Source of the DNA: Candidatus Aegiribacteria sp. MLS_C
GTDB lineage: Bacteria > Fermentibacterota > Fermentibacteria > Fermentibacterales > JCC-6
Assembly: GCA_002030045.1 (NCBI GenBank)
Contig: LQBI01000002.1
Coordinates: 62,001-126,000 of the forward strand
DNA length: 64,000 nt
Reading direction: 5' to 3'
The notes beneath the pieces are model-generated. The model was given only the letters and a program-made list of their open reading frames with translations. It had not been told where the DNA came from and searched no databases. The position numbers were made by a program, and so were the translations under genes. Below are positions 8,029 through 16,693 of the stretch, piece after piece. Each line of letters begins with the position of its first letter. Position 1 is the first letter of the stretch.

Positions 8029-9558
8029 ATGAAGGTTGCGCTTCTAAGGACTCCGGTGATCAACCTGCGGAACAGCCCCTTCGGCTCGACACCCGGAATA
8101 CCCTCAAACCTCTCCTATCTGGTCAGCGTGCTGCAGGATCACGGGCATACGGTTGCTGTGGTCGATGCATATGGAATGGCCCCGCACAGGTTCACACCCT
8201 ATCTGGAAAAGTTCGAGGCCAGGGGGCTTCTTCCCACCGAGGTAGTGGAAAGCGTTCCATCGGATGTTGACCTGGTGGGCATATCCGTCCACTGCACACT
8301 GGAACACGGAATGGGGCTCTCACTCGTCAGGGAATCGAAGAGAAGGTTCCCGGACGTCCCGGTGGTGGTGGGAGGTTACCATACCACCTTCTGTGTGGGA
8401 CCCTTCCTCGAGGCGGAAGCGGACTATGTGGTACAGGGGGAGGGAGAGCAGAGGTTTCCGATGCTGATCGAGCACCTGGAGAAAGGCTCGGATTTCACCC
8501 TCGACGGGCTCCATGGTCATGGATTCGACCTGAAGAGGGAACCCAGGAACAACCCCATAGAGGACCTGCCCTTCGGGAACTTCGATCCCCTGCCTCTTGA
8601 GACATACTGGCAGCTTCACTACGCCCATGGCCCGGTACGTACGGGCAGGTACATAAGCCTCTTCACCAGCAGGGGATGTCCCTTCAACTGCGCTTTCTGC
8701 CAGACACCCAGGATGTGGGGAGGCCACTGGATGGCGAAGAGCTATCAACGGATCGTGGACGAGATGGATTTCTACCACGACAGGTACGGAGTCAGCGACT
8801 TCCACATACAGGATGAGAACTTCTCCCTGTCCAGGGAGAGGACCCGCAGCTTTGCCGAGGAGATCCTCAGGCGGGGCAGGGAGTACACCTACTGTTTCCC
8901 TTCCGGGATCAAGGTCGAGACCGTGGGAGAAAGGGAGCTGGAGCTGCTTTATAGGTCAGGCTGCAGATACTTCGCCCTATCCCCGGAGTCTGGTTCGAGC
9001 AAGGTCCTCGATTTGATGAACAAGCCGGTGGACCTGGAACACGTGGAGAAGGTGGTGTCCATTTGCAACAGACTCGGCATCAGGGTCAACTGCAATTTCG
9101 TCCTCGGGTTCCCCGGCGAGGAGAGGGAGGACAGGAGGAAGACCTACCGCCTTATCAGGAAACTGGCCCGGAAAGGTCTGGACGAAGTAGTGACATTCAT
9201 GTTGACCCCGTTGCCGGAGACGGCAGTCGAGGATCTGATGCCGGAGGGTCTCGAATACGAGGACATTAACTTCTCTCCGACCTGGAGAGAAAACTACCGG
9301 ACCATCACCAGGGCCAGGATCTGGGTCTACCTACAGTTCGCGCTGCTCAAGCTCTTTTTCCACCCCCTGAAGGTCATCGGGAACATACGATCGGTCGTCA
9401 CGCGCAGGTTCGAACTCAAGTCCGACATGACGGTCTACCGGTTCCTCGTGGACCTTTGGGACCGTCACGTCAGGAGTTCCTTCACCGCCGCCCCCCCCTC
9501 CTTGAAGGAGGTTGACTGGTTCCCTCCCTGCCGGGGAGCGGACCAGGAGAAGTCCTGA
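8029..9558 (+). CDS. B12-binding radical SAM protein
   Basis: The 509-aa protein has an N-terminal B12-binding domain (begins KVALLRTPVIN, GGYHTTFCVGPF loop) and a radical SAM barrel with CPFNCAFC at residues 217-224. The region after residue 420 is helical and probably membrane-proximal. The TGATATG junction with the preceding radical SAM gene indicates coupling, so the two may modify the same molecule. It is related in architecture, but not closely in sequence, to the proteins at 821 and 17829. It converges with serS, 30 bases away, with no clear terminator between them. Confidence 0.92.
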   Translation: MKVALLRTPVINLRNSPFGSTPGIPSNLSYLVSVLQDHGHTVAVVDAYGMAPHRFTPYLEKFEARGLLPTEVVESVPSDVDLVGISVHCTLEHGMGLSLVRESKRRFPDVPVVVGGYHTTFCVGPFLEAEADYVVQGEGEQRFPMLIEHLEKGSDFTLDGLHGHGFDLKREPRNNPIEDLPFGNFDPLPLETYWQLHYAHGPVRTGRYISLFTSRGCPFNCAFCQTPRMWGGHWMAKSYQRIVDEMDFYHDRYGVSDFHIQDENFSLSRERTRSFAEEILRRGREYTYCFPSGIKVETVGERELELLYRSGCRYFALSPESGSSKVLDLMNKPVDLEHVEKVVSICNRLGIRVNCNFVLGFPGEEREDRRKTYRLIRKLARKGLDEVVTFMLTPLPETAVEDLMPEGLEYEDINFSPTWRENYRTITRARIWVYLQFALLKLFFHPLKVIGNIRSVVTRRFELKSDMTVYRFLVDLWDRHVRSSFTAAPPSLKEVDWFPPCRGADQEKS

Positions 9559-9588
9559 TTCTCTCGGCGCCGGATCCCCGAATAGGTT

Positions 9589-10872
9589 TCAGAGGGCCCT
9601 GGAAGCCGGATCGGTCTCTCCCAGGCGATCGACCCCCGCGAACCCGGCCAGCGCCTTCGGCAGCCTTATTCCGCCGTCGGGTGTCTGACCCGTCTCCAGC
9701 AGGGCGGCCATGACGCGAGGCAGCGCCAGCCCCGAGCCGTTGAGCGTATGAACGAACCTGGGCTTCCCGCCGTCTGACGGCCTGTACCTTATTCCGCCCC
9801 TCCGTGCCTGGAAGTCGCGGAAGTTCGAAACCGACGACACCTCGAGCCATTTTCCCTGTCCCGGGGCCCAGACCTCAAGGTCGCAGCACTTGGCTGCGGC
9901 GAAGCTGAGGTCGCCGGTGGACAGCAGCGAAACCCTGTAGGTCAGTTCCAGAAGCTCCAGCATCCGCTCCGCATGGGCAACCATATCCTCGTGGGCTGCA
10001 GAGGAGTCCTCCGGGCGCACCAGCCGGACCATTTCCACCTTCTCGAACTGGTGTACCCTGTTGAGGCCCCGGGTGTCCTTGCCGTAGCTGCCGGCCTCCC
10101 TCCGGAAGCAGGGGGAATAGCCGCAGAGGGATATCGGCAGGTCCTTCTCCGGAATGATGCTGTCGCGGTAAATGTTCGTAAGGGGGACCTCGCCGGTGGG
10201 GACCAGGAACAGGTCGTCCTTCTCCACGTGGTACATGTCCTCCTCCAGCTTGGGGATCTGGCCCGTGGCCGTCATGCTCTCCCTGTTGGCCAGGAACGGG
10301 ACCCATACCTCCTCCATGTCCGACCGCGAGTTGTGGTCCATCATCCAGTTGATGAGGTTTCTCTGCAGCCAGGCGGCCCAGCCGCGCAGGAGGATGAAGT
10401 TGGCCCCGGTGATGGCCCCGGAGGCGTCCTGGTCCATCCTGTCCCCCAGGAGTTCCCAGTGAGGAAGCAGGTCAGGGTCCTCCACGGGTTCGCCGAAGGT
10501 CCTCAGGACGATGTTCGCCGATTCGTCCCGGCCCACGGGAACGTCAGGGTCGGGAATGTTAGGGAAACTGAGTTCCACCTCCAGCATTTGCCGGTCCACT
10601 CCGCCAAGCTCCTGCTCAAGCCGGGAAATACGGTCTCCCGCCTCGCGGCTCTCCCTTATGATGTCCTCCGCGTCCAGGCCCTGCTTCTTTCTTTCGGCAA
10701 CCCGCTGGGAGAGATCGTTCCTCTCCCTCCTAAGGTCCTCGCTGAGGGACAGAAGGTGCCTTCTCCTTTCGTCCAGCTCCAGCCAGGAGTCAAGTGGACA
10801 GGGCTCCCCCTTGTCGCCGGCCGCCTTCCTGACCTTCTTCGGGTCGTTCCTGAGGATTTCCCTGTCCAGCAT
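9589..10872 (-). CDS. serS: Seryl-tRNA synthetase
   Basis: This class II aminoacyl-tRNA synthetase (427 aa, normal length) charges tRNA-Ser. The N-terminal coiled-coil arm spans about residues 30-105. The motif 2 region reads CFRREAGSYGKDTRGL and the motif 3 region NGSGLALPRVMAALLE. Start ATG 10872 has AGGGAG upstream. It is the last gene of a long minus-strand run whose other members act in envelope polymer or lipid metabolism. The 54-base gap to dgkA leaves room for its own promoter, though none is convincing. Confidence 0.97.
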   Translation of the reverse strand: MLDREILRNDPKKVRKAAGDKGEPCPLDSWLELDERRRHLLSLSEDLRRERNDLSQRVAERKKQGLDAEDIIRESREAGDRISRLEQELGGVDRQMLEVELSFPNIPDPDVPVGRDESANIVLRTFGEPVEDPDLLPHWELLGDRMDQDASGAITGANFILLRGWAAWLQRNLINWMMDHNSRSDMEEVWVPFLANRESMTATGQIPKLEEDMYHVEKDDLFLVPTGEVPLTNIYRDSIIPEKDLPISLCGYSPCFRREAGSYGKDTRGLNRVHQFEKVEMVRLVRPEDSSAAHEDMVAHAERMLELLELTYRVSLLSTGDLSFAAAKCCDLEVWAPGQGKWLEVSSVSNFRDFQARRGGIRYRPSDGGKPRFVHTLNGSGLALPRVMAALLETGQTPDGGIRLPKALAGFAGVDRLGETDPASRAL

Positions 10873-10926
10873 CTGGTTTCTCCCTGTCCCTTTTAGTGAA
10901 TTGATGCCGCGCTCCGGCGGGCGTTG

Positions 10927-11271
10927 TCAGAGATGCGGCACGAAAACCAGCAGGCCCACCGCCAGGGCCCCCATTGCGGCCAGCAGGACGGCTCCCGCGG
11001 CCAGGTCCTTGGCCTTCTGGACCTTGTCGTGCCACTGCGGCGCCGTATGGTCCGCCAGGAATTCCAGGGCGCTGTTCATCGCTTCAGCCGAGAACACCAT
11101 GGCTACCGCCAAAGTGATGGCGGTCCACTCTCCGCTGTCCAGCCCCACCAGGAGACCTGCGGTTATGACCCCCATCAGAGCGGTGAGGTGTATCCGCGCG
11201 TTCGCCTGTGTCGAGAGCAGGGTCCATACACCCCGCAGCGCGTACTTGAAGCTCCTGAACCGTCTTCTCAT
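10927..11271 (-). CDS. dgkA: Diacylglycerol/undecaprenol kinase (DgkA family)
   Basis: The 114-aa membrane kinase has three predicted helices and the family signature EAMNSALE with catalytic Glu and Asn. It phosphorylates diacylglycerol or undecaprenol, recycling lipid carriers. I chose ATG 11271, which follows the upstream PAP2 stop after one base (TGATATG). A TTG at 11289 would add six residues. Next to a PAP2 phosphatase, this gives an opposing lipid-phosphate kinase/phosphatase pair, consistent with undecaprenyl-phosphate turnover for glycan assembly. Which lipid is used cannot be told from sequence. Confidence 0.93.
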   Translation of the reverse strand: MRRRFRSFKYALRGVWTLLSTQANARIHLTALMGVITAGLLVGLDSGEWTAITLAVAMVFSAEAMNSALEFLADHTAPQWHDKVQKAKDLAAGAVLLAAMGALAVGLLVFVPHL

Positions 11272-11272
11272 A

Positions 11273-11995
11273 TCAGAAATATACTCCAAATCCGTCCCGG
11301 CTGCTCCACATCAGCCCGGGCGATGGATGTACCGTCGAGGACCCGGCCCCGTCATCGTGCGTCCTGGTCACGGCAAGCCCGATGGATATCCCTATTGCGG
11401 CGCCGGCTATGACATCAGAGGGGTAGTGGTGGTGGAGGTGCACCCTGGACAGGGCCGTGAAAGCCGCGACGGCTGCCATGGGTATCCCCGCACCGGCACC
11501 GCAGCGGTCCCAGAGGATGACCGCCGTGCATGCGGTCCCGGCTGCGTGAGCCGAAGGGAAGCTCATCCGGTCACTGCCGTCCGGCCTCGTACGGGCTGAA
11601 CCCAGCTTCAGTATCCCGGCGGCGCCGTATGTGAGCAGGAGCCCCTCGGTGAGCATCTGCCCGGTAACCTCGGTTCCCTCGGAACCGTCCAGGGCTCCCG
11701 TTCCCCATACTAGGACGGAGGCTCCGAGGAGGGGAAGCCCCATCGTGTGGTGACAGAGGTCCGACAGATCGTGGGCCGCTCCCGGCCCGAGGAAACCCGG
11801 GTTCCCGCAGGGATCCTCCAGAAGCAGGGCGGCGGCGGTTGCGGCGGCGCCCACACCGATCACGGGAAGGGTGCCGGCAGTGAAGAACTCGCCGATGTCA
11901 TCCCCCAGGCGGGGAAGAAGGTCCCCCGCCCCGGCGGGCATCCCGGGGAGGACCATCAGGGCGGCCGACAGGGTCAGCAGCAGCGGTGTCCTCAA
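11273..11995 (-). CDS. PAP2-family lipid phosphatase
   Basis: The 240-aa protein has an N-terminal signal or anchor segment and the three PAP2 motifs in order: a KLGSARTRP element (motif 1), FPSAHAAG (motif 2, catalytic His), and SRVHLHHHYPSDVIAG (motif 3). This fold dephosphorylates undecaprenyl pyrophosphate, phosphatidic acid or lipid A at the periplasmic face. Start TTG 11995 overlaps the stop of the aminopeptidase gene by four bases (TTGA), and dgkA begins immediately after it. Undecaprenyl-pyrophosphate recycling is the likeliest role, by context only. Confidence 0.92.
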   Translation of the reverse strand: MRTPLLLTLSAALMVLPGMPAGAGDLLPRLGDDIGEFFTAGTLPVIGVGAAATAAALLLEDPCGNPGFLGPGAAHDLSDLCHHTMGLPLLGASVLVWGTGALDGSEGTEVTGQMLTEGLLLTYGAAGILKLGSARTRPDGSDRMSFPSAHAAGTACTAVILWDRCGAGAGIPMAAVAAFTALSRVHLHHHYPSDVIAGAAIGISIGLAVTRTHDDGAGSSTVHPSPGLMWSSRDGFGVYF

Positions 11996-14037
11996 CCGCG
12001 GAGCCTGTCTATCGGTCCGTTCAGCTCCTGAAGCTCCCCGGGGACGAACCTTCCGTTCCTTATGACGTCCAGTGCCCCTCCGTCTGGGAAACGGGCGGTG
12101 ATGGCGCCGATCATGTGGAAAGGTATGGAGATGTCTATGTGGGTGTTGGTGTAGGCGTTCTCCGGGTCCTCGTCCCTTGCCGCGCTCATCTCGTTCTCCC
12201 TGGCCAGGACCTCCCTGCCGTCGGGATTCCTGACCACCTGGTCCTCCTCGTGGGCGTAGCAGGTATCCCCTATCGCCAGGTGGGGCCCCATCTTCTCTAT
12301 GATGAGCACCGGCAGCAGGTCCATTATCCCGTAGCGCATGGCCATCTCGTAGGCCAGGGTGTTGGTTCCTATGGCGAACTCCCCGGCGGGGAGCCGCTCA
12401 TGGGGGAAGAGGAGCTGTTCCCTGACGAACTTCATGCCCTCCTCCTCCGTGGCGAAGTTGCTGCAGGTGCAGTCGACGGTCATGCCGTCACTGAACCGCA
12501 GCTCCAGGTCCTGGAACTTCATGCGGTTCAGCATCACCTCCTCGACGTGCAGTATACCGTCGGTGCCACGGAGCCTGGGGGACGTGAATATCTCCCCCAC
12601 CGGGATGTTGATGTCGGCAAGACAGTTGCGGAACACCGTAGCCTTTCCCGTGTCTTCCGGCACCTGCAGGGCCACCGTCAGGTCGGTCCTGTTGCCGTCC
12701 CTTCCTGCGATGTGTATAGAGGAGGCTCCGTCCAGCATCCTGATGAGCCTGTCCTGGAGCTCGCCGTGGCCGCTGCTGTCCACCGAGTTCACCGCGACCA
12801 TCGCTTCGAATATCTCCTCGTACCTTCCGCCGACCTCGGGGGACGGGAAGGATATCACGGTGAAGCTCATCTGTTTCCTGGGCAGGTACTTCTCCTGGAG
12901 GTTCATCATGCCGAACTGGTACCGGCGGAACATCTCCATCTCCCGGGCTCCCGGCCTGACCGCCTCGGGTTTCTCCACCGGCTGGAAGGGCGCCTCCCCG
13001 AAGAAGCTCACCATGATGATGCCGCAGCACCTCTCCAGCATGCCTGAATTCCTTCCCAGCATCGCGTCCTTGCGCTCCAGCTCCCTCTCTATGAAATCGT
13101 CGTCCAGCCAAAGCGTGTTGTCGAAGCGGTGGTCCAGGCGGATCTGCCGGTTGATGCTGGTGGCGTCGGGAGCATGGACCACCGGCACCATGCCCTGGTC
13201 CGCCATCCTCCCGAAGAGAAGCCCCGCCAGCCTCTCGTAGCCCACCGGCAGCTTCAGCATTACCGTGCCCCCGTCCCTGATCTCCTTTCCCTCCACCTCG
13301 AACCCCCTTCGGAATGCGTCGATAATGACCGAGGCGAGAGACTCGAGTTCCGCCTCCTCGAGACCCGCGAAGAAGGCGGCGGTCCGCAGCTCGTGCTTTC
13401 CGATGCGGCGGCCGTAGCGGTAAAGATGTCGCGGGTCCGAGGGATCAGCCTCCTCCATTATATCCCGGTAGAAGAGGAAACCGGGATCCACCATGCAGAG
13501 CATCAGGGGTTCCTCCATGGCGGCGGAGTACTCCTGCATGCCGGTCCTCAGCGCTCCATCGAGCCGTTCACGGCAAACGGACCCGTCGCCGCGGAAGCAG
13601 CGGGAGCATTCCACGGCAAGGGAGGCGAGGTGGGCCAGCTGAAACCTCCTGTGCAGGAAGACGGCCCCGGCGGAGGATGCGGTTGTATGGTAGAGCATCG
13701 ACAGGAGAGGTCCCGCCTCCGGCCCGAACGAGCCCGACGCAACCGCCGGATCGGACCAGCTGCGGGAATAGGTTCCCGGCTCCATCCATCGGAACAGCTC
13801 CCGGTCGATCCTCTCCAGTTCGGACAGGCTGAAGTCCTCGAAGTCAGTACCGGCCATCTCCCTCTCGAGGTCCGCCAGACGGAGGACGGTTTTGCAGAGG
13901 TCGCTGACGAAAGAGCCGCCTTCCCCGGCGAAGGGGACCGGCCCTTCCAGGAAGTCCCTTAGTGCGCCGACGTCACGGCCGTAGCGTTCGGCCTCCTGAT
14001 CGTTCCACTTCTCGTTGTACACTTCTATGTCGAACAT
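11992..14037 (-). CDS. M29-like metallo-aminopeptidase with long N-terminal extension
   Basis: The 681-aa protein has a C-terminal half resembling AmpS/AmpT (family M29). Its probable metal ligands are Glu in PVGEIFTSP (about residue 480) and PAGEFAIGTN (about 552), His/Tyr in CYAHEED (about 593), and the HxD of NTHIDIS (about 633). Normal M29 enzymes are near 410 aa. Here an unrecognised, mainly helical region of about 235 residues precedes them. Metal-dependent removal of N-terminal amino acids is likely, but a changed substrate is possible. Start ATG 14037 has the strong site GGAGGGGAT. The gene lies between an aminotransferase and a PAP2 phosphatase, an unusual setting for a peptidase. 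Confidence 0.85.
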   Translation of the reverse strand: MFDIEVYNEKWNDQEAERYGRDVGALRDFLEGPVPFAGEGGSFVSDLCKTVLRLADLEREMAGTDFEDFSLSELERIDRELFRWMEPGTYSRSWSDPAVASGSFGPEAGPLLSMLYHTTASSAGAVFLHRRFQLAHLASLAVECSRCFRGDGSVCRERLDGALRTGMQEYSAAMEEPLMLCMVDPGFLFYRDIMEEADPSDPRHLYRYGRRIGKHELRTAAFFAGLEEAELESLASVIIDAFRRGFEVEGKEIRDGGTVMLKLPVGYERLAGLLFGRMADQGMVPVVHAPDATSINRQIRLDHRFDNTLWLDDDFIERELERKDAMLGRNSGMLERCCGIIMVSFFGEAPFQPVEKPEAVRPGAREMEMFRRYQFGMMNLQEKYLPRKQMSFTVISFPSPEVGGRYEEIFEAMVAVNSVDSSGHGELQDRLIRMLDGASSIHIAGRDGNRTDLTVALQVPEDTGKATVFRNCLADINIPVGEIFTSPRLRGTDGILHVEEVMLNRMKFQDLELRFSDGMTVDCTCSNFATEEEGMKFVREQLLFPHERLPAGEFAIGTNTLAYEMAMRYGIMDLLPVLIIEKMGPHLAIGDTCYAHEEDQVVRNPDGREVLARENEMSAARDEDPENAYTNTHIDISIPFHMIGAITARFPDGGALDVIRNGRFVPGELQELNGPIDRLRG

Positions 14038-14072
14038 GAGATCCCCTCCCGGCGTCTTCTACCTTGAATCCA

Positions 14073-15224
14073 CTACTGCGAACAGAATTCCCGCACCGCC
14101 TCCACGACCTCGGACCTCTCATCCCCTGTGAGTTCCCCGTATACGGGTATGGAGATCACCTCCCCTGCAGCCGCCTCGGCCGCCGGAAGGTCCCCTCGGC
14201 CGTAACCCAGGTCCATGAAGCACTGCTGGAGGTGCAGGGGCAGGGGGTAGTACACCGCGCAGCCTATGCCCCTGTCCCGGAGATGGGCGAGCAGGCCGTC
14301 CCTGTCCTCGACCCGTATCGTATACTGGTTGTACACCGACCAGGCGCGCCCGTCGATAGGTGGAGTCCTGACTTCTTCGATGTCCCGGAAGGCTTTATCA
14401 TAGAAGGCTGCGTTCCTGCGCCTTCCCTCGTGCCAGCCGTCGAGGCAGGCCAGCTTGACCCTGAGAAAACCCGCCTGAATGGCGTCCAGCCTGGAATTGA
14501 AGCCGACCTCCCTGTGGATGTAGCCCTCCCCTCCGTGTTCCCTGAGGCTCACCAGCCTGGCCGCAAGAGCGTCATCGTCCGTGGTGACCATGCCTCCGTC
14601 ACCCAGGGCTCCAAGGTTCTTGGAGGGGAAGAAACTGAAGCATCCGGCGGCGCCGAAGGAGCCGGCCCTTCGGTCCCGCCATCGTGCGCCCACCGACTGG
14701 CAGGCGTCCTCGACCACGGGCAGGCCCCATTCGTCGCAGACCTCCATGATCCCGTCCATGTCCGCGACCTGGCCGAATAGATGCACCGGCATCACCGCCC
14801 CCACCCTGCTGCCGGTCTTCCTGTGCACCACCCCGCGGCTGGTGACCGCACACCGTTCCTGAAGCCAGTCCCGAAGGAGTTCCGGGTCCATGTTGAAGGT
14901 ATTCGGAAGGATATCCACGAACTGGGGCACTCCTCCGGCCCTTACCACGGAACCGGCTGACGCGAAGAAAGTAAAGGGTGAAGTGACCACCATGTCCCCG
15001 GGATTTACGCCGACCGCCATGAGCGACAGGATCAGGGCATCCGTCCCCGATGCGCAGCCTACTGCACGGGCCGTTCCGCAGTAATCGGCGAACTCCTTCT
15101 CCAGGGCTTCAAGTTCCGGACCCTTTATGAACCTGGATGTCTCAAGGGCCCTGTCGAATGCCGAACGGAGAAGGTCCCTGATCGGTTCATGCTGCCTGCT
15201 GATGTCAAGAAGGGGAACGGGCAT
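14073..15224 (-). CDS. DegT/DnrJ/EryC1 sugar aminotransferase
   Basis: This PLP-dependent aminotransferase of 383 aa makes amino sugars from nucleotide keto-sugars. The start region PLLDISRQHEPI matches the usual opening of the family. The Schiff-base Lys is in FFPSKNLGALGDGG (about residue 199), after the EDACQSVGA motif. It lies 26 bases downstream of the sugar-phosphate transferase and 35 bases upstream of the aminopeptidase gene. It probably supplies an amino sugar to the envelope glycan. The exact sugar is unknown. Confidence 0.95.
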   Translation of the reverse strand: MPVPLLDISRQHEPIRDLLRSAFDRALETSRFIKGPELEALEKEFADYCGTARAVGCASGTDALILSLMAVGVNPGDMVVTSPFTFFASAGSVVRAGGVPQFVDILPNTFNMDPELLRDWLQERCAVTSRGVVHRKTGSRVGAVMPVHLFGQVADMDGIMEVCDEWGLPVVEDACQSVGARWRDRRAGSFGAAGCFSFFPSKNLGALGDGGMVTTDDDALAARLVSLREHGGEGYIHREVGFNSRLDAIQAGFLRVKLACLDGWHEGRRRNAAFYDKAFRDIEEVRTPPIDGRAWSVYNQYTIRVEDRDGLLAHLRDRGIGCAVYYPLPLHLQQCFMDLGYGRGDLPAAEAAAGEVISIPVYGELTGDERSEVVEAVREFCSQ

Positions 15225-15250
15225 CTGTCTGTCCTCTCTCTTTATTAGCG

Positions 15251-16693
15251 CTAATGCGCACCTGCGCCTGTAAGGACCACCTTCAGCGTCCTGGCCAGGA
15301 TCTCCAGGTCAAGGAAGATGGACTGGTTCTCGATGTAGAAGAAATCGTAGCGGAGCTTGCTGGCGACACTCTCCATGTCGGTGTCGTACTCCAGCTTCAC
15401 CTGAGCCCATCCGGTCAGGCCGGGCTTTATGGTCAGCCTCTTCATATAGAAGGGAAAAACCTCCCTGAGTTCCTCGACGAAGACCGGCCGCTCGGGTCTG
15501 GGTCCGACTATGGACATCTCTCCCTTGAGGACGTTGAGGAGCTGCGGGACCTCGTCAAGACGCGATTTCCTCAGAAAACGGCCGATCCTGGTAACCCTGT
15601 CGTCGTTCTTTCCCGCCCAGACAGGTCCGCTGCGCTTCTCGGCGTCCTTCACCATGCTGCGGAACTTGAACACCTTGAATATCTTGCCGCCCTTGCCCAC
15701 TCTCTCCTGGCGGTAGAACACCGGACCCCTGGAATCGATCCTGATCACCAGCGCGATCAGAAGCCAGACCGGCATGCCAGCCGCCAGGACGAAAGCGCTA
15801 AGCGAGTAGTCTATGATCCCCTTTACCAGCTTCTGCCAGAAGCTCAGACGTTCGGGCAGGATCTCCATGAACGGCTGTCCCATGATCTGCGTGCTGTGGA
15901 CGTGTCCCGCAACTACGTCGAAGAGGTCGGGCACGACCTTGACCCTTATTCCCTCTCCGGAGGCGGGGACGAAGAGCGAGAGGATGTCGTCGTGGAAATT
16001 CGATGCTATCGTGACCAGGAGTTCCTTTATGGAATGCTTCCGGACAATTTCCGGCAGCTGGTCTATTCCCCCCAGGATACTGTCCGCAGGGACCGCTGTC
16101 TCCGCTGATGCCAGGGCCGGACGGATGAAACCCGCTATGCGGTAACCCAGGGCACTGTTGTCCCTGAGATAGACCTCCAGGTTCGCCGCCGGTTCGCCGG
16201 TGCCTACTATGGCGGCCACACGTCGCAGCACCCCTTTCTTGGCCATCCTCCTCTCCAGTATCCTTATGAACGACCTGGAGATGAAGACCAGGACCATCAG
16301 CAGGAGGTAGTAGAATACTATTATCCACCTTCCCACCGAGGCGGACGGGGATATCAGGAAGGCGCCGAAGAACAGGATGATGAAGCCCGAGGTCACCGGC
16401 TTCACCACCTGGCGCATCTCGTCGGCCCAGCTCATGTCCCAGTGGAGCCTGTAGGAGCCGGAGGCTGCGAACACGAGCCACCAGAAAGGCAGCGAGAGAA
16501 GCGCCCCCGAGTATACCACGGAGTTGGACATGTGCGAAGCGTCGGCGAAGATCCCGGAATCGAACTTGACCCACGCGGAGCAGGTCATGGCCAGGAAAAT
16601 GGCGAGTCCGTCAAGGAGCACGCTCAGAGCAAGGGTCTTCTTCAGTCGCTTCCGCCTTTCCTCTTTTCCCAGGTCTCCACGGGTCTGCCGCAC
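15251..16693 (-). CDS. Polyprenyl glycosylphosphotransferase (WbaP/WcaJ type)
   Basis: This initiating enzyme moves a sugar-1-phosphate from a nucleotide sugar to undecaprenyl phosphate. The protein (480 aa from GTG 16693) has four N-terminal membrane segments, a CoA-binding-like central domain, a fifth hydrophobic segment near residue 290, and the catalytic C-terminal block with KVFKFRSM, SRLDEVPQLLNVLKGEMS, IVGPRPERP and KPGLTGWAQV. The frame is open far upstream to 16957, through a short repeat, but that part lies inside the GT2 gene. GTG 16693 overlaps that gene by 52 bases, and GTG 16621 is an alternative start. The stop codon lies inside the perfect palindrome ATTAGCGCTAAT. Confidence 0.93.
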   Translation of the reverse strand: MRQTRGDLGKEERRKRLKKTLALSVLLDGLAIFLAMTCSAWVKFDSGIFADASHMSNSVVYSGALLSLPFWWLVFAASGSYRLHWDMSWADEMRQVVKPVTSGFIILFFGAFLISPSASVGRWIIVFYYLLLMVLVFISRSFIRILERRMAKKGVLRRVAAIVGTGEPAANLEVYLRDNSALGYRIAGFIRPALASAETAVPADSILGGIDQLPEIVRKHSIKELLVTIASNFHDDILSLFVPASGEGIRVKVVPDLFDVVAGHVHSTQIMGQPFMEILPERLSFWQKLVKGIIDYSLSAFVLAAGMPVWLLIALVIRIDSRGPVFYRQERVGKGGKIFKVFKFRSMVKDAEKRSGPVWAGKNDDRVTRIGRFLRKSRLDEVPQLLNVLKGEMSIVGPRPERPVFVEELREVFPFYMKRLTIKPGLTGWAQVKLEYDTDMESVASKLRYDFFYIENQSIFLDLEILARTLKVVLTGAGAH

